NCBI RefSeq assembly: GCF_026410285.1
Contig: NZ_JAPMLP010000003.1
Coordinates: forward strand, 124,001-188,000
From: Sulfitobacter sp. F26169L
GTDB lineage: Bacteria; Pseudomonadota; Alphaproteobacteria; Rhodobacterales; Rhodobacteraceae
Length of the DNA stretch: 64,000 bases
Reading direction: 5' to 3'
Of this stretch, positions 9,578 through 18,441 are shown piece after piece. Every line of letters begins with the position of its first letter. Within the stretch, counting starts at the first letter, position 1. Position numbers and translations under genes: made by a program. The notes beneath the pieces are model-generated. The model saw nothing but the letters and a program-made list of their open reading frames with translations. It was not told the origin of the DNA and did no database searches.

Positions 9578-10270
9578 GTGCTAACCAAAAAACAACTTGA
9601 TCTACTGGCATTCATTCACAAACGTGTGCAGCGTGACGGCGTTCCGCCCAGTTTTGACGAAATGAAAGAAGCGCTTGATCTGCGGTCGAAATCCGGCATC
9701 CACCGTCTGATCACGGCATTGGAAGAACGCGGATTTATCCGCCGCCTTGCCCACCGCGCCCGCGCAATCGAAGTTGTGAAATTGCCAGACAGCATGTCAG
9801 GCAACGGTTTTACGCCACGGGTGATTGACGGCGATCTGCCCGATACACCGCCGCCCGCCAATGCCCTTCCCGTCACCACGATAGAAGCGACCGAACTGCC
9901 TGTGATGGGGCAGATCGCGGCAGGTGTGCCTATTGAGGCGATCAACCAACGTTCGCACGGGGTGACCGTGCCCAACGCGATGCTATCGGGCGCAGGCGCA
10001 CATTACGCGCTTGAAGTGAAAGGCGATTCGATGATCGAGGCCGGTATCAATGACGGTGATGTTGTGGTGATCCGCGAAACCTCCACCGCCGATGATGGCG
10101 ATATCGTTGTGGCATTGGTGGAAGACCATGAAGCTACGCTGAAACGGTTCAAACGCAAGGGTGCGGCAATTGCACTGGAAGCAGCAAATCCTGCCTATGA
10201 AACCCGTGTGTTTCCTGCCGATCAGGTCAAGGTACAGGGCCGCCTTGTCGGGCTGATCCGCTCTTATTGA
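9578..10270 (+). CDS. lexA: LexA SOS repressor / self-cleaving serine protease
   Basis: LexA represses DNA-damage genes and is inactivated by RecA-stimulated self-cleavage. The 230-residue product has a winged-helix DNA-binding domain (residues 1-70, with [20 protein letters not shown]) and a peptidase S24 domain. The cleavage bond is Ala115-Gly116 in QIAAGVP, the nucleophile is Ser151 in GDSM, and the general base is Lys189 in ATLKRF. The start is GTG at 9578, because the family N-terminus [10 protein letters not shown] begins there and no ATG fits. Autoregulation is indicated by the SOS box upstream, and transcription probably ends at the hairpin at 10289-10317. Confidence 0.97.
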   Translation: MLTKKQLDLLAFIHKRVQRDGVPPSFDEMKEALDLRSKSGIHRLITALEERGFIRRLAHRARAIEVVKLPDSMSGNGFTPRVIDGDLPDTPPPANALPVTTIEATELPVMGQIAAGVPIEAINQRSHGVTVPNAMLSGAGAHYALEVKGDSMIEAGINDGDVVVIRETSTADDGDIVVALVEDHEATLKRFKRKGAAIALEAANPAYETRVFPADQVKVQGRLVGLIRSY

Positions 10271-10276
10271 AATACG

Positions 10277-12325
10277 CTAGTTTTCGATCCGCCGCGCATG
10301 CCTGCGCGGCGGTTTTTCTTCCGGCCAACGCGTCCACAGACGGTCCCCGACCGCGCTGCGTGCGGTTTGCGCAACTTCGGGACCATCAGACCCGATCCTG
10401 AAGGCGATCGCGCCCGTGTGGCGTAAACTGTCAGGATCATAGACAGGGCACGGACCCCCATGAGGTGGAAATGGCATCGAACTCACCACGATCTGTCCTT
10501 TTTGACAGCCTGAAAAAGCTGCAACAGCGCGCTTTCCCGATAAATGGATCACCGGACCACTGCCTTGCCACCTTGCGGCTGCGGTGTATTGATCCTGCCC
10601 GTCACCATCATTTTCCAACCAGTTGCGTGCAACAAATCCTGCCCCCCGCTGCTTGCTGAGCGCGCGGCCCTGCGGCGTCATCACCCCTACCAGTGTGCCG
10701 GTATCGGATACCAAAACATCAGGGCGCGTCGTGTTTGACCAGACCACAAACGCGGCCCCCATGGCGATCATCCCGCCCCAACGGGCAAATCCGCGCCACA
10801 ACAGCACCGTAAGAAACCCCAGCGACAGCAGCGGCAGCACCCATGCATTCGGACCAACGACATACACCCGCGCATCGGGAAGGGTTGAGACAAAATCAGC
10901 GACATAAAGGATCCAGCGCACACCGATGCTCATCCCCCAGAGCCCGATTGCTTCCAGCCCCAAAGGTGCGAGCACTGCCGCCACTACCGCCGCGGGGATC
11001 ACCAGAACCCCCATCAAAGGCACCGACGTGAGGTTTGCCAACAGACCGTATTGCGCAATTGCGTTGAAATGTGCCGCTGCAATAGGCGCGGTCGCAATTC
11101 CGGCAACAGCGGAGGATATAAATACCGCGCTTACAGGATGCAGCCACTTTGGCCCAAGTGGAATTTTTCCATCCCGTATCCAGCCGAACACCGCAACAAG
11201 GGCGGTTGTCGCTGCGAAAGACATCTGGAATCCCGGCCCCATCAATGCTTCGGGCCGAAGGATCAGCACAATCGTTGCGGCAATGGCCACCCCGCGCAGG
11301 CTGATGGCACGCCGACCGATCATCAGGGCACACAGCGCCACAGCCACCATGATAAATGCGCGCTGCGTGGCCACGTTACCGCCGGACAACGCCAGATATC
11401 CTGCGGCCGCCACCAATGCGCCCGCCGCTGCAATGCTGCGTGCGGGGACACGCAACACCAGCGGCGGCACCAGCGCAAAGGCCAACCGCAACGCAGCGAA
11501 CACCACGCCTGACATCAGCCCCATATGCAGTCCTGAAATCGCCAGCAAATGTGCAAGGTTGCTGGCACGCAGCGCATCCAGCGCCGACTGGCTGATAGCA
11601 GAACGATCACCGGTGGTGATCGCAGCCGCAAAACCACCGATATCCCCTTTTAATACGGCCTGAATTCGCGCGGACGCTGCCATGCGCAAACGAAACACCC
11701 CCAAGCGGCCCGTTGATTTTGCAACACCCATAAGCGGCGTACGCGCATAACCGACAGCCCCCAACCGGACAAACCACGCATGGCGCTGGAAATCAAAACC
11801 TCCCGGCTCGACAGGACCGGAGGGTGGCGAGAGATGCCCCGTCAGCATCACCCGCAATCCCGGTTCGGGCCTGATGTCGGCAAAGCGGTCCCCATGCAGC
11901 GACATGCGCACACGTTTCGGTGTACGGTGCGGCGGAACGCGGTCCAGCACCACACGATCCAGCGTCAGGCGCAGCGCGTCTGACTGGCTGCGATCAATTG
12001 CCACGATGCGCCCTTCGACCGCGCCGTAATACCGGTATTCCAACACCGGCCCCGCAACCGAATGTGACCGCACCGCCGCCAGTAAGAAACCTGCCCCCAC
12101 AAGCATTGCGGCGACAGCGAATGGGCGCAAAGGCTCTGGCAACAGGCGCGCAAGAACGGCACAGAATACTGCGCCAATTGCCACCTGCCCCAGATTGATC
12201 ATTGCAGGTTCCCAAGACAGGTGAAAATACCACCCGACCCCGACCGCAAGGCACACAGGCACCCAGCCGAACAGCGCGCCCCGCTGGGCGCGCATTGTGT
12301 CACAGAACGCGGATGCCACGCCCAT
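10277..12325 (-). CDS. ComEC/Rec2-family DNA-uptake channel protein
   Basis: ComEC forms the inner-membrane channel through which single-stranded DNA enters during transformation. The 682-residue protein has an N-terminal hydrophobic stretch, a soluble DUF4131-type domain (about residues 100-215, with VEGRIVAIDRSQSDALRLTLDRV), and the competence domain with LLAISGLHMGLMSG near residue 265 and at least six further membrane segments. After about residue 540 a soluble tail remains, but the HxHxDH metal-binding motif of the full ComEC metallo-beta-lactamase domain is absent. Whether it works in transformation is unknown. It converges with lexA, and the last codons overlap the lexA terminator. Confidence 0.88.
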   Translation of the reverse strand: MGVASAFCDTMRAQRGALFGWVPVCLAVGVGWYFHLSWEPAMINLGQVAIGAVFCAVLARLLPEPLRPFAVAAMLVGAGFLLAAVRSHSVAGPVLEYRYYGAVEGRIVAIDRSQSDALRLTLDRVVLDRVPPHRTPKRVRMSLHGDRFADIRPEPGLRVMLTGHLSPPSGPVEPGGFDFQRHAWFVRLGAVGYARTPLMGVAKSTGRLGVFRLRMAASARIQAVLKGDIGGFAAAITTGDRSAISQSALDALRASNLAHLLAISGLHMGLMSGVVFAALRLAFALVPPLVLRVPARSIAAAGALVAAAGYLALSGGNVATQRAFIMVAVALCALMIGRRAISLRGVAIAATIVLILRPEALMGPGFQMSFAATTALVAVFGWIRDGKIPLGPKWLHPVSAVFISSAVAGIATAPIAAAHFNAIAQYGLLANLTSVPLMGVLVIPAAVVAAVLAPLGLEAIGLWGMSIGVRWILYVADFVSTLPDARVYVVGPNAWVLPLLSLGFLTVLLWRGFARWGGMIAMGAAFVVWSNTTRPDVLVSDTGTLVGVMTPQGRALSKQRGAGFVARNWLENDGDGQDQYTAAARWQGSGPVIHLSGKRAVAAFSGCQKGQIVVSSMPFPPHGGPCPVYDPDSLRHTGAIAFRIGSDGPEVAQTARSAVGDRLWTRWPEEKPPRRHARRIEN
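10289..10317 (+). terminator. Rho-independent terminator of lexA, inside the 3' end of comEC
   Basis: A perfect 10-bp stem CCGCCGCGCA / TGCGCGGCGG with a 4-base loop is followed by five T residues on the forward strand. It lies 18 bases after the lexA stop. The same bases encode the last residues of the oppositely oriented comEC product. Confidence 0.9.
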
Positions 12326-12382
12326 TGCTTGCCCCCGTTCGCTGCACTGGATAGACAGTCAGAAATCATATTCTGCCGATGG

Positions 12383-12396
12383 TTACCAAATGGTAA
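12383..12396. promoter_or_regulatory. Dyad TTACCA-AA-TGGTAA between divergent comEC and gltX
   Basis: A perfect inverted repeat with 6-base arms and a 2-base centre sits in the 127-bp gap between the divergent comEC and gltX starts. Its symmetry and position suit a repressor or activator site, but no matching regulator is identified. It is short enough to be chance. Confidence 0.3.
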
Positions 12397-12452
12397 ACGT
12401 GCCCCTGCCGTAGCCGCCGGACCTGCCTGAAACACCTCCGAAAGGGAAATCC

Positions 12453-13853
12453 ATGTGCTCTGAAATTGTTACCCGCTTCGCCCCTTCGCCCACGGGTTTT
12501 CTGCACATCGGCGGGGCGCGCACAGCGCTTTTCAACTGGCTCTACGCCCGCGGACGCGGCGGGAAATTCCTGCTGCGCATCGAAGACACCGACCGCGCCC
12601 GCTATACCCCCGAAGCGACAGAGGCAATTTTGCAAGGACTTGCGTGGTTGGGACTAGATCATGATGGCGATGTGATCAGCCAACATGAAATGGCCCCCCG
12701 CCACGTTGAGGTGGCGCATGAGCTGCTGGAAAAAGGGGCAGCATTCAAATGTTTCGCCACGCAGGAAGAGATCGAGAATTTTCGCGAAACAGCGCGCGCG
12801 GAAGGGCGTAGCACGCTTTACCGCTCACCGTGGCGCGATGCTGATCCGTCCACACACCCCGACGCGCCTTTTGTCATACGGATAAAGGCTCCGGATGGGG
12901 GCCAGACCGTTATCCGTGATACGGTACAGGGTGATGTGACGATCGACAATGCGCAGCTCGACGACATGATCCTGCTGCGCTCGGACGGCTCGCCCGTATA
13001 TATGCTCGCGGTTGTTGTCGATGACCACGACATGGGTGTTACCCATGTTATCCGCGGCGATGACCACCTCAATAACGCCGCGCGCCAGATGATGATTTAT
13101 CACGGTATGGGCTGGGACGTGCCGGTCTGGGCGCATATTCCGCTGATCCACGGCCCCGACGGCAAAAAGCTGAGCAAACGCCACGGCGCACTTGGTGCGC
13201 AGGAATATCAAGTAATGGGCTACCCTGCCGCAGGTATGCGTAACTATCTCGCCCGGCTGGGATGGAGCCACGGCGACGATGAATTTTTCAGCGATGAACA
13301 AGCGAAAGAATGGTTCGACATCGACGGGATCCGCAAAAGCCCGGCTCAATTTGACCTGAAAAAGCTGGAAAACATCTGTGGACAGCACATTGCCGTAGCG
13401 GAAGATGCCGCGTTGCGGCGCGAGATTGCGGATTATCTGGCTGCTGCAAATCTTCCCGCGCTGACAAGCGCACAGGCGGATGGATTGGATCGCGCGATGT
13501 ACTGCCTGAAAGAACGCGCTAAAACATTACCCGAACTCCTTGAAAAAGGACACTTTATTCTAACATCCCGCCCGATTGAGACTGATGAAAAAGCCGCAAA
13601 AAATCTTGATCCGGTATCCCGCAGTATACTGGGAGAATTGACGCCGCAGTTGCAAGATGTTAGCTGGGACCGTGAAACGCTCGAAGATGTTCTGAACGGT
13701 TTTGCTGCCGCGCATGATACCAAATTCGGCAAACTTGCAGGGCCGCTGCGTGCAGCTCTTGCTGGCCGTGCCGTGACACCTTCGGTTTTCGACATGATGC
13801 TGGTGCTGGGCCGCGATGAAACGCTGGCACGACTCAAAGACGCCGCATCCTGA
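12453..13853 (+). CDS. gltX: Glutamate--tRNA ligase
   Basis: GltX charges tRNA-Glu (and in many alphaproteobacteria also tRNA-Gln, which is later amidated). The 466-residue class I synthetase carries the HIGH-type motif HIGG at residues 18-21 and the KMSKS-type motif KLSKR at 239-243, each in its usual context. The C-terminal anticodon-binding domain is complete. The ATG at 12453 is preceded by GAAAGGGAAA, a usable ribosome-binding site. It is 117 bases ahead of gltA. The similar gene symbols reflect pathway names, not a functional link. Confidence 0.96.
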   Translation: MCSEIVTRFAPSPTGFLHIGGARTALFNWLYARGRGGKFLLRIEDTDRARYTPEATEAILQGLAWLGLDHDGDVISQHEMAPRHVEVAHELLEKGAAFKCFATQEEIENFRETARAEGRSTLYRSPWRDADPSTHPDAPFVIRIKAPDGGQTVIRDTVQGDVTIDNAQLDDMILLRSDGSPVYMLAVVVDDHDMGVTHVIRGDDHLNNAARQMMIYHGMGWDVPVWAHIPLIHGPDGKKLSKRHGALGAQEYQVMGYPAAGMRNYLARLGWSHGDDEFFSDEQAKEWFDIDGIRKSPAQFDLKKLENICGQHIAVAEDAALRREIADYLAAANLPALTSAQADGLDRAMYCLKERAKTLPELLEKGHFILTSRPIETDEKAAKNLDPVSRSILGELTPQLQDVSWDRETLEDVLNGFAAAHDTKFGKLAGPLRAALAGRAVTPSVFDMMLVLGRDETLARLKDAAS

Positions 13854-13970
13854 GACAGCTGTAAATCTGTCGTTAAGGATGTTGTAGATAAGAAGAAAAC
13901 GGATGCATCGGCAAGGGCCGTGCAGACACGGGGGCAGATGCCACCGCAGCCAACCTAGAAGGGGATATGC

Positions 13971-15266
13971 ATGACCGAGAGTACGAAATCTGCGACGTTG
14001 AAAATCGGAGACAAATCAGTTGAACTGCCGATGTTCACGCCGACCTCTGGCCCTGAAGTCATCGATATTCGCAAGCTGTACTCACAAGCAGGTGTTTTCA
14101 CCTATGATCCCGGCTTTACCTCAACAGCATCCTGCGACAGCACCATCACATTCATCGACGGTGACGAAGGTATACTAACCCATCGTGGCTATCCGATCGG
14201 GGAACTGGCGGAAAAATCCCACTATCTCGAAGTGTGCTATCTGCTGCTTTATGGTGAACTGCCCTCCCCCACAGAGCTTGAAGACTTCGAAGATCTTGTG
14301 ACCAATCACACAATGATCCACGAACAGATGATAAACTTTTTCCGTGGCTTCCGCCGTGATGCGCACCCAATGGCACTGTTGGTTGGTGTGGTTGGTGCGA
14401 TGTCTGCATTCTACCACGATTCGACAGATATCAACGACGAGCGCCAGCGCGAAGTCGCCTCTATCCGCTTGATCGCCAAAATGCCGACAATTGCAGCGAT
14501 GGCCTATAAATACACCATCGGGCAGCCGTTCATCTATCCGCGCAATGATCTGGATTATGCGTCCAACTTCCTGCGCATGTGTTTTGCGGTTCCGGCAGAA
14601 GACTACGTTGTCGACCCGATTTTGAGCCGCGCAATGGATCGCATCTTTACGCTACATGCCGATCACGAGCAGAATGCCTCCACCTCGACGGTACGTCTGG
14701 CATCCTCCTCAGGTGCGAATCCGTTTGCCTGTATCGCTGCCGGTATTGCTTGCCTTTGGGGTCCTGCCCACGGCGGCGCAAATCAGGCTTGCCTTGAAAT
14801 GCTGAAAGAAATCGGCACACCCGACCGTATCCCCGAATATATTGCGCGGGCCAAAGATAAAGACGATCCGTTCCGCCTGATGGGCTTTGGCCACCGCGTT
14901 TACAAAAACTTCGATCCCCGCGCGACTGTGATGAAGCAATCCGCGGACGAGGTTCTGGAACTGCTGGGCGTTGAAAACAACCCAACGCTTCAGGTCGCTA
15001 AAGAACTTGAAAGACAGGCGCTGGAAGATCCCTACTTCGCTGACAAAAAGCTGTTCCCGAACGTCGATTTCTACTCCGGCATCATTCTGGAGGCGATGGG
15101 TTTTCCAACGTCGATGTTCACGCCGATTTTCTCGCTTGCGCGGACGGTAGGCTGGATTTCACAGTGGAAAGAACAGTTGAACGATCCACAGCTGAAAATT
15201 GGTCGCCCCCGTCAATTGTATCTTGGCGAAGACATCCGCTCTTACGTGGATATTGAAAAGCGCTAA
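13971..15266 (+). CDS. gltA: Citrate synthase (type II)
   Basis: This enzyme condenses oxaloacetate and acetyl-CoA at the entry of the TCA cycle. The 431-residue length and the N-terminal small beta domain (residues 10-60) are those of the hexameric type II form. Catalytic segments are visible: [35 protein letters not shown] with the active His, [15 protein letters not shown], and [23 protein letters not shown] precedes the ATG at good spacing. The 117-bp gap upstream should hold its promoter, and a strong terminator follows at 15287-15322, so it is probably monocistronic. Confidence 0.97.
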   Translation: MTESTKSATLKIGDKSVELPMFTPTSGPEVIDIRKLYSQAGVFTYDPGFTSTASCDSTITFIDGDEGILTHRGYPIGELAEKSHYLEVCYLLLYGELPSPTELEDFEDLVTNHTMIHEQMINFFRGFRRDAHPMALLVGVVGAMSAFYHDSTDINDERQREVASIRLIAKMPTIAAMAYKYTIGQPFIYPRNDLDYASNFLRMCFAVPAEDYVVDPILSRAMDRIFTLHADHEQNASTSTVRLASSSGANPFACIAAGIACLWGPAHGGANQACLEMLKEIGTPDRIPEYIARAKDKDDPFRLMGFGHRVYKNFDPRATVMKQSADEVLELLGVENNPTLQVAKELERQALEDPYFADKKLFPNVDFYSGIILEAMGFPTSMFTPIFSLARTVGWISQWKEQLNDPQLKIGRPRQLYLGEDIRSYVDIEKR

Positions 15267-15286
15267 TCTTTACTTCCGCATGATCA

Positions 15287-15322
15287 AAGCCGTCAGGTGC
15301 CCTGCACTTGGCGGCTTTTTTT
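15287..15322 (+). terminator. Rho-independent terminator of gltA
   Basis: A 14-bp stem (AAGCCGTCAGGTGC with GCACTTGGCGGCTT, two G-U type pairs) with a 3-base loop is followed by a run of T. It begins 20 bases after the gltA stop. Confidence 0.88.
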
Positions 15323-15723
15323 GTGCGCTTCGGATTTTGGCGAGATTGTGGCAAAGGTCGGGCCCGCTAACTTTGCCCTCTTTCGCAAAGTGAATGACGC
15401 TCACAATGCGAAGCCCTCAGAAGCCACCGCGCCAGTTCACCCCATATGCAATATAAATCAGATAATTATCGACATTCGATTGAGACCAGACTGTGAGAAT
15501 CACTGGTTTCCACATCTGGGGATGGAAAATCAGGCTATATTCAATCCACGTTATGAAGCATGATTGTTCACGTTTTGCCAAATCGAGATGAAGTGAAAAT
15601 TCTAAAAAATGGGCAGAAATAAGGCATTGTTTCGGCGGTGTGTACAATAACGCAGCCGGCCTTGACCGGTTGCCGTAGGGCTGCATAGTCAATTTTAACA
15701 ACCGCGCATAAGGGATTTTTGCT
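15323..15723. other. AT-rich intergenic region upstream of the RTX protein gene
   Basis: This 400-bp stretch holds no convincing gene; the short frames across it have no recognisable family or ribosome-binding site. Its second half is clearly richer in A and T than the surroundings, as expected of a regulated promoter region. An imperfect inverted repeat (CCAGACTGTG at 15486-15495 and CACATCTGG at 15511-15519) is the only structure seen. The promoter of the RTX gene should lie near its 3' end. Confidence 0.5.
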
Positions 15724-16653
15724 ATGTTGATGTTATTAGGACTTGCGTTGCCACTTGCCCTTTTGGGGTTTGCTCTTGATGGGGGCGATGATGATACGGA
15801 AGACACGGAGGTGATTGGCACCGACGGTGATGACCGAATCGAGGGCGGTGAAGGCATCGATTTTCTTGACGGTCAGGCCGGTGACGATGTAATGAACGGC
15901 CGCGCAGGCGGTGACACGCTGTTTGGTCGTGAAGGCGAAGACGTTTTGCAGGGCGAGGACGGCGATGATATGCTGTGCTCAGGTGATGATAACGATGTTG
16001 TCACAGGCAACCGTGGCAACGACCTGATCGAAGGTCAGGGCGGCGATGATTTCCTGTCCGGTGATTACGGTCGGGATAATGTGCGTGGCGATGAAGGCAA
16101 CGACACTGTTCTTGGTGGTCGCGGCAGCGATATGGTCGTCGGCCAGGAAGGTGACGACGTTCTGTTCGGCGGCATCATCAACGGTGTACCCCTCAACCTG
16201 GAAGAAATGCAGGAACTGCGTGATGGTGGGTCACTTGCTGACATCAACGGCGGCATTGATATGCGCGATGACAGCATGGGTAACACTCTTGCCGGTGGTT
16301 CCGGCGACGATGAACTTGTTATAGGATCATTCGATCAGGCCTATGGTGGCGATGGCAACGATACGTTCAACATCATGTCCGAACAAATCACGCCGGAGGA
16401 TTCAGCGAACGGTGCTGCATTCATCGGCGGTTTCAATAGCGCGGACGATGCGATTACCGTGATTGTCGATGACACAAGCGTTGATGCCGACATCACCGTG
16501 ACGAATGACAACGGCGATGCGATCATTCGTATGGGTGACGCGGTACTGGCACGGGTAGAAGGCGCTGCTGGTTCGCTCAGCACTGGTGATATCACACTCA
16601 TCGCTGAAAACACGATTGAGGCAATGTTTGATCCGCACGGTGTTGCGGCCTGA
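15724..16653 (+). CDS. RTX-type calcium-binding repeat protein with hydrophobic N-terminus
   Basis: The 309-residue protein starts with a short hydrophobic segment (about residues 1-18, ending in LLGFALDGG). From about residue 30 to 160 it consists of some 12 copies of the GGxGxDxLx nonapeptide, which fold into calcium-binding beta rolls. A second small block (GGSGDDELV, YGGDGNDTF) follows after a spacer, and the last 70 residues form a non-repeat module. RTX proteins are usually exported by type I secretion. No transporter is adjacent, and the hydrophobic N-terminus could instead anchor it. The composition is extremely acidic. No enzymatic domain is visible. A small downstream protein resembles its C-terminal module. 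Confidence 0.82.
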   Translation: MLMLLGLALPLALLGFALDGGDDDTEDTEVIGTDGDDRIEGGEGIDFLDGQAGDDVMNGRAGGDTLFGREGEDVLQGEDGDDMLCSGDDNDVVTGNRGNDLIEGQGGDDFLSGDYGRDNVRGDEGNDTVLGGRGSDMVVGQEGDDVLFGGIINGVPLNLEEMQELRDGGSLADINGGIDMRDDSMGNTLAGGSGDDELVIGSFDQAYGGDGNDTFNIMSEQITPEDSANGAAFIGGFNSADDAITVIVDDTSVDADITVTNDNGDAIIRMGDAVLARVEGAAGSLSTGDITLIAENTIEAMFDPHGVAA

Positions 16654-16734
16654 TCCTGAAAGCGAATGGGCGGTGGGCTACGTACCCGCCTCTCGTAACA
16701 CTCTCATACCAGCCTGACAGGAGTCCCCCCGACT

Positions 16735-17046
16735 ATGGCCAGATCAACCCCCGACATGTCAAAAAGCTATGAGTGGTCCAAAGCGAAAAGCCTGATGCCA
16801 CGCAGAGCGGAATATGACAAAGGCCCGACCGGCGCATTGGTGCCGGATGGAGATGGCGACACAGACCACATCGCGGTTGTCTATGACAAAGGCGAAGCGC
16901 CACCGGAAATTACGATCAATCACGTCTCGGGGACGGTTCACACCGTCCTTGCGAATGGCATCGCGGTCGCAGTAGTTGCCCGCGCCTCAGGCAAGGCGCC
17001 ATCTGCGTCTGATATTTTATTGGTAGAGCGCAGCGTTCATTCCTGA
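16735..17046 (+). CDS. Small protein resembling the C-terminal module of the upstream RTX protein
   Basis: The 103-residue product has no recognised name. From about residue 42 it aligns with the last 60 residues of the RTX protein encoded just before it: both show D-x-I-x-V-V/I, then I-T-V/I, G, A-V-x-A, G and a closing D-I-x-L-V/I. The first 40 residues are basic and hydrophilic and contain no RTX repeats and no signal peptide. AGGAG lies 11 bases before the ATG. It follows the RTX gene by 81 bases and is closed by a strong terminator, so the pair probably forms one transcription unit. A role as partner or competitor of the RTX tail is only a guess. Confidence 0.65.
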   Translation: MARSTPDMSKSYEWSKAKSLMPRRAEYDKGPTGALVPDGDGDTDHIAVVYDKGEAPPEITINHVSGTVHTVLANGIAVAVVARASGKAPSASDILLVERSVHS

Positions 17047-17067
17047 TCAAAGCGCGACCGGGATATA

Positions 17068-17099
17068 AACCGCTGCAGTCTCCATGCAGCGGTTTTTTT
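17068..17099 (+). terminator. Rho-independent terminator closing the RTX gene pair
   Basis: A perfect 10-bp stem AACCGCTGCA / TGCAGCGGTT with a 7-base loop is followed by several T residues, 21 bases after the stop of the small RTX-related gene. There is no matching T tract on the other strand, so it acts forward. Confidence 0.9.
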
Positions 17100-17113
17100 C
17101 AATGTCGGGGCAA

Positions 17114-17890
17114 TTAGCGCCCTTCAAAATTAGCGGCGCGCTTTTCGGTGAAGGCCAGCACGCCCTCTTTGAAATCGCGCGATTTACCGCATCTGCCCTG
17201 CTCTTGCGCCTCGAGTGCAAGTTGATCTTCAAAGGTATTGTCCCAGCTCTCACGCAGTACTTTTTTAACAGCCGCATAAGCCGCGGTCGGGCCTGCGCCC
17301 AATTGCGCGGCCTTAGCGCGCCAATGCGCATCGAATTTGAGATCTTCGACCGCTTCCCAGATCATCCCCCAGTCATCGGCCTGTCGCGCACTGATTTTAT
17401 CCGCAAACAGAGCAGCGCCCATCGCTTTTGCCATGCCCATCTGGCGGGGCAATGTATACGTGCCACCAGCATCGGGGATCAGACCGATACGGGTAAACGC
17501 CTGAAGAAAATATGCGCTTTCGGTTGCGAACACCACATCGGTTGCAAGCGCCAGATTGGCACCGGCCCCTGCTGCCGGTCCGTTAACGGCGGCGATTGTC
17601 GGTACAGGACATTGCGTAATCGCGCGTAACATGGGCGCGTATTCGTCACGCAGTGTACGTTCCAGATCAATCGATGTGCTGTTGCCGCTGTCACCCAGAT
17701 CCTGACCGGAACAAAATGCCTTGCCAGCGCCTGTAATCACCACGACCCGCGCGTTGCGACCGCCCTCGGTAAAGGCATGTTCGATCTCTGCGCGCATTTG
17801 GGTGGTCAGTGCGTTGTATTTATCAGCGCGGTTCATCGTGATAACCGCCACGCCCCCGCTCAGTTCATAAGTGATTGTCTGGTAGTCCAT
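17114..17890 (-). CDS. Enoyl-CoA hydratase/isomerase family protein, PaaG-like
   Basis: The 258-residue crotonase-fold protein shows the oxyanion-hole segments FCSGQDL (near residue 63) and NGPAAGAGANLAL (near 105), and IGLIPDAGGTYTLPR (near 130) with the acidic residue used by PaaG-type isomerases, then WGMIWEAVED. These features are closest to PaaG (1,2-epoxyphenylacetyl-CoA isomerase) among named enzymes. No other phenylacetate gene is nearby, so a general fatty-acyl-CoA or other isomerase role is equally possible. The start at 17890 (MDYQTITYEL) matches the family; the upstream extension to 17968 is Cys-rich and unlike it. Confidence 0.85.
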   Translation of the reverse strand: MDYQTITYELSGGVAVITMNRADKYNALTTQMRAEIEHAFTEGGRNARVVVITGAGKAFCSGQDLGDSGNSTSIDLERTLRDEYAPMLRAITQCPVPTIAAVNGPAAGAGANLALATDVVFATESAYFLQAFTRIGLIPDAGGTYTLPRQMGMAKAMGAALFADKISARQADDWGMIWEAVEDLKFDAHWRAKAAQLGAGPTAAYAAVKKVLRESWDNTFEDQLALEAQEQGRCGKSRDFKEGVLAFTEKRAANFEGR

Positions 17891-17988
17891 GAGCGTCCTC
17901 GTCTGGTTTGCTGTTTCGCAGCCTGTGTAGCACATGCCCGCGCCCCTGCCAGCACAACCGCGCGTCACACCGCTCCGTAACGAACGCT

Positions 17989-18441
17989 CTATTTTTCCAG
18001 AATATCCTTCAACGCCGCAGCCTCATCGGCGCTCAGTCCATCGTCTTGCGGGGCATTTGCGCGACTGCGACCGCGAACATAGACAATCCCCGCACCGCCC
18101 GCAAACAACAGCATCAGCGGCCCTGCCCCCCAGAGCAGCCAGTTGGCGCCGCCGCGTGTGGGGTTCAGCAAGACATACTCGCCATAACGTTCCACGATGA
18201 AGTTCACAGCCTCTTCATCGGTATCGCCCTGCACCAGCCGGTCCCGCACCAGCAGGCGCAGGTCTTTGGCAAGTGGCGCGTTGCTTTCGTCGATGCTCTC
18301 GTTGCGGCATACCAGACAGCGCAAACCTTTGCTCAACTCGCGCGCGCGCTGTTCCAGCACCGGATCGCTGAGGATTTCATCCGGTTCAACCGCTGCAAGT
18401 GGTGAGGCCAGCAACATCAGGATCAGGGCAAAGCGTTTCAT
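17989..18441 (-). CDS. ccmH: Cytochrome c-type biogenesis protein CcmH
   Basis: CcmH keeps apocytochrome cysteines reduced for heme attachment at the periplasmic face. The 150-residue protein has a signal peptide (MKRFALILMLLASPLAA), the redox motif LRCLVC with Cys42 and Cys45, the conserved FIVERYGEYVLLNP, and a C-terminal membrane helix (about residues 100-120). It lacks the long TPR domain found in fused CcmH forms. The ATG at 18441 overlaps the ccmF stop by four bases, which fixes the start against the longer frame. Confidence 0.94.
   Translation of the reverse strand: MKRFALILMLLASPLAAVEPDEILSDPVLEQRARELSKGLRCLVCRNESIDESNAPLAKDLRLLVRDRLVQGDTDEEAVNFIVERYGEYVLLNPTRGGANWLLWGAGPLMLLFAGGAGIVYVRGRSRANAPQDDGLSADEAAALKDILEK

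Noticed and set aside
15417..15857. 146-residue reverse frame across the gap before the RTX gene
   Set aside because: It overlaps the start of the clearly real RTX gene, has no ribosome-binding site and its composition does not resemble neighbouring proteins.
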